Of a stretch of DNA of 11,827 bases, positions 1 to 5,927 are shown piece after piece. Positions within the stretch are counted from its first letter, which is position 1. Every line of letters begins with the position of its first letter. The notes below the pieces were generated by a model. The model made no database searches, was not told the DNA's origin, and saw nothing but the letters and a program-made list of their open reading frames with translations. The position numbers and the translations under genes were made by a program. The DNA comes from Cylindrodendrum hubeiense. Taxonomy: Eukaryota > Ascomycota > Sordariomycetes > Hypocreales > Nectriaceae. The stretch covers positions 1-11,827 of the forward strand of contig JAANBB010000760.1 of the NCBI GenBank assembly GCA_014621425.1. Reading direction: 5' to 3'.

Positions 1-204
1 TCATCAACCTCTTTTTCTTCCCACCACCCAGTCGAGTCGCCCTCTCCCGACTCGTCTTCCATCAACCTCATCGCTCTTCTTCGCCTAGCATCTCGTGAGC
101 ACCCTCTCCGTCTCCCTTTTCTGCTCTCTGCCCGCCTTTTGCATCTCTTGGGAATCTCGCCGCTAAACCCGTTTCTGGACAGCTTTCCACCGTAATCCAC
201 AGCC
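1..204 (+). promoter_or_regulatory. Actin 5' leader / proximal promoter, pyrimidine-rich
   Basis: The stretch before the actin start codon is dominated by C and T runs, as is common just upstream of strongly expressed genes in filamentous fungi. No TATA box is evident. A 7-bp inverted repeat (CGAGTCG at 33-39, CGACTCG at 48-54, 8-nt loop) could form a hairpin in the leader. A 9-bp direct repeat, CATCAACCT, occurs near 2-10 and 60-68. A GTGAGC at 95 and a CCACAG ending at 202 could bound a 5'-UTR intron, but there is no good branch site, so this is unproven. The transcription start cannot be placed from sequence. Confidence 0.55.
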
Positions 205-1748
205 ATGGAGGGTACGTCGCATCATGTCGCCGCATTGCCCGGCCCATCCAATCCGCCTGGAGCATCGCGAGATGCATCTCGAGACCTTCGCTGACCAGAA
301 TCCCCGCTACAGAAGAAGTCGCCGCCCTCGTCATCGACAATGGGTAAGCTCCCCCGCCTGTCTCACCGACCTCCTACCTATCTCCCCCGCCTCCCCTGGT
401 CTGGCTGCCAAGGCATCGAACGAGGCCCAACAAAATGACCTCGATGCTCGAAAACCGCCATTCCGGGCCTCGGGGGTTGAAGGCCTTGATCTCTTGACCA
501 TATACTGACTTTATGATAGTTCGGGTATGTGCAAGGCCGGTTTCGCCGGTGATGATGCTCCCCGAGCTGTTTTCCGTGAGTACCCCACTTCGATGCCCTC
601 TGCGCCCAAATGCCTGATTTCTGGCCTCTGGGGCGCACCGCGTCCATCAACGTCGATACTGACGGCTTCAACCAGCTTCCATTGTCGGTCGTCCCCGTCA
701 CCATGGGTAAGATGACCTCCCCGAATTTTCCCCGCCTTTTCCGCAGTCGGGTGGCTGACCAAGCTCCAGTATCATGATCGGTATGGGCCAGAAGGACTCG
801 TATGTTGGTGATGAGGCCCAGTCCAAGCGTGGTATCCTCACCCTCCGATACCCCATTGAGCACGGTGTCGTCACCAACTGGGACGACATGGAGAAGATTT
901 GGCACCACACCTTCTACAACGAGCTCCGTGTCGCTCCCGAGGAGCACCCCGTCCTGCTCACCGAGGCTCCTATCAACCCCAAGTCCAACCGTGAGAAGAT
1001 GACCCAGATTGTCTTCGAGACCTTCAACGCCCCCGCCTTCTACGTCTCCATCCAGGCCGTTCTGTCCCTGTACGCCTCCGGACGTACCACCGGTATCGTC
1101 CTGGACTCCGGTGATGGTGTCACCCACGTTGTCCCCATCTACGAGGGTTTCGCTCTTCCCCACGCCATCGCCCGTGTTGACATGGCTGGCCGTGATCTTA
1201 CCGACTACCTCATGAAGATCCTGGCTGAGCGTGGCTACACCTTCTCCACCACCGCCGAGCGAGAAATCGTCCGAGACATCAAGGAGAAGCTCTGCTACGT
1301 CGCCCTCGACTTCGAGCAGGAGATCCAGACTGCTGCCCAGAGCTCTTCCCTCGAGAAGTCGTACGAGCTTCCCGACGGTCAGGTCATCACCATTGGCAAC
1401 GAGCGCTTCCGTGCTCCTGAGGCTCTGTTCCAGCCCTCTGTCCTGGGTCTTGAGAGCGGCGGTATCCATGTCACCACTTTCAACTCCATCATGAAGTGCG
1501 ATGTCGATGTCCGTAAGGATCTTTACGGCAACATTGTCATGGTAAGTTGACGCACTTTTGACAATTTTGAATTATACAGCATTCTAACACTCTATCAGTC
1601 TGGTGGTACCACCATGTACCCCGGTCTCTCCGACCGTATGCAGAAGGAGATCACTGCTCTTGCTCCTTCTTCCATGAAGGTCAAGATCATTGCTCCCCCG
1701 GAGCGAAAGTACTCCGTCTGGATCGGTGGTTCCATTCTCGCCTCCCTG

Positions 1749-1780
<32 letters not shown>

Positions 1781-1829
1781 GGAGTACGACGAGAGCGGTC
1801 CCTCCATCGTCCACCGCAAGTGCTTCTAA
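205..1829 (+). CDS. act1: Actin (gamma-type fungal actin), six exons, complete
   Basis: This is the ATP-binding cytoskeletal protein that forms filaments for polarised tip growth, endocytosis and cytokinesis; it is also a subunit of chromatin remodellers. The exons are 205-211, 313-343, 520-575, 676-706, 770-1541 and 1599-1829. They join in frame to 1128 nt, giving 375 residues, the canonical actin length. The five introns are 101, 176, 100, 63 and 57 nt, all GT-AG, several with CTGAC or CTAAC branch sites. The protein starts [13 protein letters not shown], carries the phosphate-binding loop [14 protein letters not shown] near residue 11 and the second loop [12 protein letters not shown] near 154, and ends SIVHRKCF. 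The start is fixed by the 7-nt first exon (ATG GAG G) spliced to AA GAA. Placing introns at the very 5' end of the coding region is typical of ascomycete actin genes. Codon use is strongly C-ending, consistent with high expression. The call rests on near-identity to the universally conserved family. Confidence 0.99.
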
Positions 1830-1830
1830 G

Positions 1831-1887
1831 GTGTGTAGTCTTGTTCATAACCATCCTCGACGGCCTCGAGCTGACTTTTGGCGACAG
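1831..1887 (+). other. Candidate intron in the actin 3' UTR
   Basis: Two bases after the actin TAA lies GTGTGT (1831), followed by a CTGAC branch-like motif at 1871-1875 and a GACAG acceptor ending at 1887. The 57-nt length equals the last coding intron of the same gene. These signals match the other introns in this window, but no coding constraint supports splicing here, so this is inference. Confidence 0.35.
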
Positions 1888-2274
1888 CGATCCCACCGAC
1901 GAACCGAATCCTCCCACCCCTCACACGACGACGACAAGATCATGGAGGTCGCGAAGGATGCGGAGCCTTGGGTGGATGGCACGTATCCCAGGCGAGTCTC
2001 ATATTTACGAAAAGTTTTTGACATGGTCAAGAGGGTGGGCGTTACCCTTTCTCCGAAGAGATGTGATAGCCCCTGTGTTGTAGCCGCATGCGTAATGTGT
2101 GCCTAGGGGTAGCATGCCGAGGTTGATCATACAAATACTTTTGCCTTTCCACTTAAAACTCGTTGAATGGAAAACTGTGATGACAATGATGCCAATTGAG
2201 TAGTGATGATGTCTGATCCGCCCAGCGGCAAATCCAAAGCCACGAGGAATTTGTAGACATGTGACTCGAAGACA
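1888..2274. other. Convergent intergenic spacer (actin 3' end and RF-1 gene 3' end)
   Basis: This region lies between the stop codons of two convergent genes and should hold both 3' UTRs and both poly(A) sites. I see no canonical AATAAA hexamer in a convincing position on either strand; the A/T-rich part at about 2125-2200 is the likeliest zone of 3'-end formation. Open frames here are short and resemble no known protein. Confidence 0.5.
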
Positions 2275-2943
2275 TTATATTCGTTTATCAGGACTTCCTG
2301 CTGGTTCATTGACTTGGGGGGTGGGTTCATGCTCCCCGCCATTTGACATGCTTGCTGTGTGCTCAGATTCGGGCGCCCCAGTTTCAGCCGGTGACGCAGC
2401 TGCGGCCTTTTCTTCCTCTAGCTTCTTATACTTTCTCCGACTCTTCTTGCTGGCGCTTGCGGCCTTCTTCTGCTTCACCTGGCCGACAATGGCGGAGCGG
2501 CTCTGGTCGCCATTGTGGAAGTCGTCGACGTATTGAGCAAGCAGCTCACGGGCGTGCTTGCGGTTCTGATCACGCGAGCGGGTAGCTTGTGACTTGACAA
2601 CAATGCCGGTGGGGACATGCTTCAGCTGGACGGCGGAATTGGTTTTGTTCTATGCGTGAGGATCCATGTTAGTGGCGGTATTGAAGGGTTGTCTAATGAT
2701 GGAGTCGATCTCGTCAAGGTACGTGTTGGATGGCAATTGGCTTACGATCTTTTGGCCGCCCGGGCCGCTGCCTTTCACGTAGGATTCCTCTATCTCGGAC
2801 TCTGGTGGGGGTTTGGGTCGAGGCGGGAGAGCTTTCACAAGGACGGACGGGGAGTTGGTAAAGGTGCGGATCGAGCCAGAGGCAGCGGCTGGCGAGGCGG
2901 TTGGCCCAAGGGCCAGAGATCGGAGTAAGATTCGGAGTGTCAT
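2275..2943 (-). CDS. Mitochondrial RF-1 domain (GGQ) peptidyl-tRNA hydrolase-like protein, two exons
   Basis: The family consists of codon-independent release factors that hydrolyse peptidyl-tRNA on stalled or damaged mitochondrial ribosomes (yeast Rso55, human MTRFR/C12orf65, with ICT1 a more distant relative). The exons on the reverse strand are 2943-2746 and 2649-2275, separated by a 96-nt intron (2745-2650) with GTAAGC donor and GCATAG acceptor; the spliced product is 190 aa. Residues 1-38 form an Arg/Ser/Ala-rich, acid-free presequence typical of mitochondrial import. Residues 57-66 read [10 protein letters not shown], containing the catalytic GGQ at 62-64, and continue after the splice as [20 protein letters not shown] Lys/Arg/Ala-rich basic stretch ([20 protein letters not shown]) follows, as expected of the ribosome-binding tail, and then an acidic, low-complexity C-terminus not needed for the fold. 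There is no codon-recognition domain, which separates it from true RF1. The gene is convergent with actin and shares its upstream region with the SPT subunit gene. The family is certain; orthology to Rso55/MTRFR rather than a paralogue is inferred. Confidence 0.93.
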
Positions 2944-3090
2944 GGTATCACGATTGTGTAGTTTCCGTATTTATTTAGTAGGAAACTGTCAGCGGCCAAG
3001 GGATTCGTTGTCCGAGATCAGGCGAGCGCTGGCTGATGGTGACGGAGGTAGTCTAGGTGCAAGGCTGCGAGAATGGACGGGCGGGAGTCG

Positions 3091-3121
3091 CACGAGCCAC
3101 ATGAGCCACACGAGCCACATG
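3091..3121 (+). repeat. 9-bp tandem repeat, unit CAYGAGCCA, about 3.4 copies
   Basis: Three consecutive units (3091-3099, 3100-3108, 3109-3117) differ only by C/T at the third base and are followed by the first four bases of a fourth. The repeat sits in the divergent promoter, between the two gene starts. It could be a cluster of binding sites or simple slippage; nothing seen decides this. Confidence 0.7.
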
Positions 3122-3201
3122 CGGCGACAAGCGTTGGGGGGTGGAGCACAGCCGCAGGACCCACAGCCGCAGCCGTGGATAGAGTGGCGGCGGGCGCGTG
3201 T

Positions 3202-3208
3202 CCAATCA
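3202..3208 (+). promoter_or_regulatory. CCAATCA box
   Basis: This is a perfect match to the site bound by the fungal CCAAT-binding complex (Hap2/3/5, AnCP). It lies 217 bp upstream of the SPT subunit start and about 260 bp from the RF-1 gene start, so it could serve either. Binding is inferred from the motif only. Confidence 0.45.
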
Positions 3209-3424
3209 GTGGTGGGACAATTTCGGAGGCGGCGGGCTTGCGGTCAGGGTGCGAGTCTCCTGGATTTCAACCAAGTCGTCATCTTCAACACCAACAACAC
3301 CGACGACATTCAGCCTGTTTATTTTATTTAGAGAACTGCCCCGACGCTTACATACGCACGCGAATCGTTCGAATACATTTCAATACCGAAAACAACCCGA
3401 ACGCCCCGACAATCAATCCCGACA

Positions 3425-3894
3425 ATGTCTGTCTTTGGATCGTTCCGCAGGTGGTTGAGCCTCAAGCAGTACCAGCTCGAGGTGACCTTCAGCGTCTACA
3501 TGTTCACGCCCTGGGAGAAGTTCTTCTTCAGTAAGCCCTCTCGTCACCTGCCCTGTTTGCCTAGCTTAGCACGCATCGTCGTCCTCTCGCCATGCACCCT
3601 CCCGTCGAACGCAACACGATAAGCTGACCACCCTCTCTCCTAACAGGCTCCGTCGTCTTCCTCCTGTTCAGCCTGACCTTCATCGCGGCGTGCCTTTACT
3701 TGCCGCACCACATCTCGTTCCTGGTCGACCGCGCCTGGTACTACATCAACGGAGAGCACATTAACGTCGCCGAGGCGGTTCACGACGTTGTTCGGGACAT
3801 GTCGGCTGGTGCTCTGGCAGGAACCGGAGTTATGGCGGGAACTGCGACCGCGGTTGCGCAGGAGACTGTCGAGACAGTCCTGAAGGAGCTGTAA
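3425..3894 (+). CDS. Serine palmitoyltransferase small subunit (ssSPT-like), two exons
   Basis: Small SPT subunits activate the Lcb1/Lcb2 heterodimer in the endoplasmic reticulum, which condenses serine with palmitoyl-CoA in the first step of sphingolipid synthesis. Exons 3425-3530 and 3647-3894 flank a 116-nt intron (GTAAGC donor, GCTGAC branch, AACAG acceptor) and give 117 residues. Residues 13-35 (LKQYQLEVTFSVYMFTPWEKFFF) contain the family hallmark of an aromatic-rich helix followed by M-x-x-PWE (PWE at 29-31). A single hydrophobic segment spans about 37-54 and is followed by LPHHISF, which matches the PQHI segment of animal ssSPTa. Animal ssSPTs are about 70-76 aa, so residues beyond about 72 are an extension: an amphipathic stretch and a Gly/Ala/Val/Thr-rich segment (88-106). 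The start is supported by family alignment. The ssSPT family is the best fit; it is not obviously yeast Tsc3, which is more divergent. Confidence 0.9.
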
Positions 3895-4144
3895 AGAGCG
3901 AAGTTAGTATATACGATTAGGAGAGAAAGTCGGGCAGTCGCTGGATCGAAGCGCAGGAGATGGAGCGGAGGGGTGTACGAAGTTGAAGTGCACACGAAGG
4001 ACTTGTTTCTGACGGCGTTCAAGGTTTGGAAATATGGGTAGATCTGCCATATATGGCTTAATGATAATATACGTTATACTGATTCCTACGTATGCTTGCA
4101 AGAACCAATTGGAAGGCGACATATGCTTGGGTGTTGATCGACTC

Positions 4145-4201
4145 CGGGAGGCCGCCAAGTGTCGCGTGCCCCTCCCGAAGGCCGTGGATGCGCATCCGGC
4201 C
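4145..4201. repeat. GC-rich double inverted repeat
   Basis: CGGGAGG at 4145-4151 can pair with CCTCCCG at 4171-4177. Immediately after, the perfect palindrome GGATGCGCATCC (4186-4197) is flanked by GGCC on each side (4180-4183 and 4198-4201). The two elements together make an unusually G/C-rich, self-complementary block in an otherwise moderate-GC spacer. It could be a structured end of the upstream transcript or a remnant of an element. Confidence 0.5.
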
Positions 4202-4347
4202 GGCTAGCATTGCAGCTTCCGACTGCCTTGCTTAGTATTGTATAATACCAGTGAAATAAATTGATAGAGGATTCACATTTACATGATAAACGTTCTTGGT
4301 TCGCAATGTCTGAACCCGAAGACCCGTGGCGTACGCTGTGGTAAGTC

Positions 4348-4382
4348 TTGGTTGACTAGCGAAATTGGTTGACTCAGTCAAC
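4348..4382. promoter_or_regulatory. Direct repeat plus inverted repeat centred on a TGACTCA (Gcn4/Cpc1/AP-1-type) motif
   Basis: TTGGTTGACT occurs twice (4348-4357 and 4365-4374). The second copy forms the left part of a near-perfect palindrome, GTTGACT-C-AGTCAAC, at 4368-4382, with TGACTCA at its centre. TGACTCA is the consensus for bZIP factors such as fungal Cpc1/Gcn4. The site is about 440 bp upstream of the secreted-protein start. Function is inferred from the motif alone. Confidence 0.4.
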
Positions 4383-4512
4383 ACAAGCCGCACTCTTCTT
4401 CCACCCCTGGAAGTTGAGCGACTCAGGGACAACATCAGGGCCAAACGGCTGGGTCGCTTTGGTTCTTCAAGCCCTGCAAGCTTAAGGGGCTTAAGCTCAA
4501 ACCGGTGGCGCT

Positions 4513-4539
4513 GATTGATGCGCTGCCGATTGATGCGCT
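4513..4539 (+). repeat. Pair of 12-bp direct repeats (GATTGATGCGCT)
   Basis: Identical 12-mers lie at 4513-4524 and 4528-4539, separated by three bases (15-bp period). Just upstream, near 4480-4497, GCTTAAG occurs twice around a GG. No target-site duplication or element boundary is apparent. Confidence 0.6.
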
Positions 4540-4818
4540 CAACTTACGAGCTTGTAGGGCAGTTAGTTGTGATAGCTTCAAGCCCCGTGTTGTCTAGTGC
4601 TTCAATCCGCACTTAGACTGCCGTTGTGGCCCAGTCATAACGTCAACACATATCACCAAATGATAAAATTACTGCTAAGCAGCCTTCGCGTATTTGTTTT
4701 CCTGGTACAGTATGTCTGTTGGAATTTCAAATATGCCGTGTTTGCGGCAACATGGCAAATGTGAGCTTGGTGTAACTTTGCCATCCTTCCCTCAACGTCT
4801 GTCTCACTAGTCTAGAAT

Positions 4819-5310
4819 ATGATGTCCATCAAGCCTTTTGTTCTTCTTGCCGGACTGGCGATCAGCGGGGTCAATGCCGGCCGATGCAAGCCCGCATCTT
4901 CATCTTCAACTACCGAAGACTCGACGACGACCATCACGGACTCGCAGCTTTCCATCTCGGCTGAGCCCAGCCCGACAACATCAGAAACACCCACGTATAC
5001 ATCTGTTGAACCAGTGCCAACCTACACCGGCTACGGCACCTTCCACACAGCAACGGGGTACACTTCGTGCTTTGAAGAACACGACGACTCCGAGCTCATC
5101 ATCTCCATAAGCCATGATCTTTTCAACAGCCAGGATCAATGCGGCCGCACCGTGCGTCTTATCGGCCCCGATGGCTCGATCGACGTCCAGGTGGTCGATA
5201 TCTGTCCCACGTGTAGCTATTACGACATTGACCTCTCAATGACTGCGTGGAGGCAGATAGTTCACGACCCTAATGAGGGGAGGGTCACCCTGAACTGGTA
5301 CTGGGTCTAG
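4819..5310 (+). CDS. Secreted double-psi beta-barrel (RlpA/expansin-like) protein, intronless
   Basis: This is a 163-residue extracellular protein. Residues 1-20 form a signal peptide (hydrophobic core PFVLLAGLAISG, cleavage likely after VNA at 20). Residues 24-66 are a Ser/Thr/Pro-rich linker, a likely O-glycosylated spacer. From about 70 to the end is a double-psi beta-barrel domain: GYGTFHTATGYTSC (71-84), the barrel strand around QCGRTVRLIGPDGS (107-120), then VQVVDICPTC (123-132) with the conserved Asp at 127, and the YDIDLSMTAW turn (135-144). The fold is shared by bacterial RlpA, expansins, barwin and many small fungal secreted proteins; the second expansin domain (carbohydrate-binding) is absent. 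Five cysteines are present (23, 84, 108, 129, 132), so one should be unpaired or pair outside the domain. Met1 and Met2 are both possible starts. Enzymatic activity is not implied; wall interaction is the family's usual theme. Confidence 0.88.
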   Translation: MMSIKPFVLLAGLAISGVNAGRCKPASSSSTTEDSTTTITDSQLSISAEPSPTTSETPTYTSVEPVPTYTGYGTFHTATGYTSCFEEHDDSELIISISHDLFNSQDQCGRTVRLIGPDGSIDVQVVDICPTCSYYDIDLSMTAWRQIVHDPNEGRVTLNWYWV

Positions 5311-5927
5311 AAGCAAGTTGCTTTGTTGATGGGTGTGGTATGGCGGACAAAGGAGCGTCAATAGTCGTAGCGATCCTACGGAACTCACAGGTTCCTTCGA
5401 TGCCCTTTCGCGATATTGAAACCAGTGAGCGTTGCTCCGTACATGTACGGTTGTTGAACCCGATTGCGGATGGCTTGGACTATTGGAAATATAGACAAAG
5501 TTGCAGGCGGTTGTATCTTGGCAGGCGCTACAAGGCGTCGTTGATTATCGATAGCCTCAAACTTCGTGACACATCGGATATTGTCGTGTCTAACTCGTGC
5601 GAAGGCTGCGTGCTTGAGGCTGACCTACGTGTGTGTTTTCGAGGCGGTCATCGGCGACATATCCATTCGAGGTACCACCGCAACCTTGTAATGGCTCTAG
5701 GGGGGTTGCCCGAGCGGTTTCATATTTGGATAGAGGTCCTTTGAGGTAGATAGAGACTCGGCCTACCACTTACTTGGACAGAAATAGAGCAACTTCATGG
5801 ACACATACCCTTTTAATCCCATTTCTCCCCATAGTGTTAAAGTCAAGACATAAACAAGTTTCACGTAGACAAGGTCACCTGGGACTCACTCTCCGGCTTT
5901 GTTTCATCATTGCAGTATAGTCAATTT
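5311..5927. other. Convergent spacer between secreted-protein gene and ELP2
   Basis: This 617-bp spacer contains the 3' ends of two convergent genes. An open frame at 5340-5744 on the + strand stays open for 134 codons, but its codon use shows none of the C-ending bias of the neighbours and its product is not recognisable, so I treat it as chance. No RNA gene or notable repeat is seen. Confidence 0.5.

Larger units (their letters stand above)
2944..3424. promoter_or_regulatory. Divergent promoter between RF-1 gene and SPT small subunit gene
   Basis: Two genes start outward from this 481-bp spacer, so it must contain both promoters and both 5' UTRs. It includes a consensus CCAATCA box at 3202-3208, near the middle, and a short 9-bp tandem repeat at 3091-3121. 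The end next to the SPT gene (about 3340-3424) is C/A-rich, as fungal 5' UTRs often are. Several open frames cross the region (about 2813-3534), but they show no homology and read through the clear coding start at 3425. Confidence 0.6.
3895..4818. other. Intergenic region with several short repeats and palindromes, no gene seen
   Basis: This 0.92-kb spacer lies between the SPT subunit gene and the secreted-protein gene, both on the + strand. It should contain the SPT 3' UTR and the promoter of the downstream gene. Base composition is uneven: an A/T-rich part near 4030-4110, a sharply G/C-rich patch at 4140-4205, then mixed sequence. It contains the individual repeats listed separately. Open frames are short, have no recognisable product and lack splice-supported extensions. 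Confidence 0.6.

Noticed and set aside
378..1469. 363-codon open frame on the - strand opposite actin
   Set aside because: It is antisense to the long actin exon and crosses actin introns. Strong C-ending codon bias on the coding strand removes stops from the complement. The product is low-complexity (Gly/Val/Asp/Leu) with no recognisable domain.
2813..3534. Overlapping + strand open frames of 172 and 153 codons between the RF-1 gene and the SPT subunit gene
   Set aside because: They run over the RF-1 first exon or into the SPT subunit exon in another frame, are repetitive (Ser/His/Glu/Pro from the 9-bp repeat), and match no family.
4255..4260. AATAAA as poly(A) signal for the SPT subunit gene
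   Set aside because: It lies about 360 bp past the stop codon, long for a fungal 3' UTR, and filamentous fungi use this hexamer loosely.
3895..4818. Repeat-induced point mutation (RIP) island
   Set aside because: Composition is mixed rather than strongly AT-rich and no duplicated element is visible. A proper TpA/ApT and CpA+TpG/ApC+GpT index calculation would be decisive and was not run.
5340..5744. 134-codon open frame 29 bp after the secreted-protein stop
   Set aside because: There is no recognisable domain and no coding-type codon bias, and it lies in the convergent 3' region. It could be a lineage-specific gene but the sequence alone does not support it.
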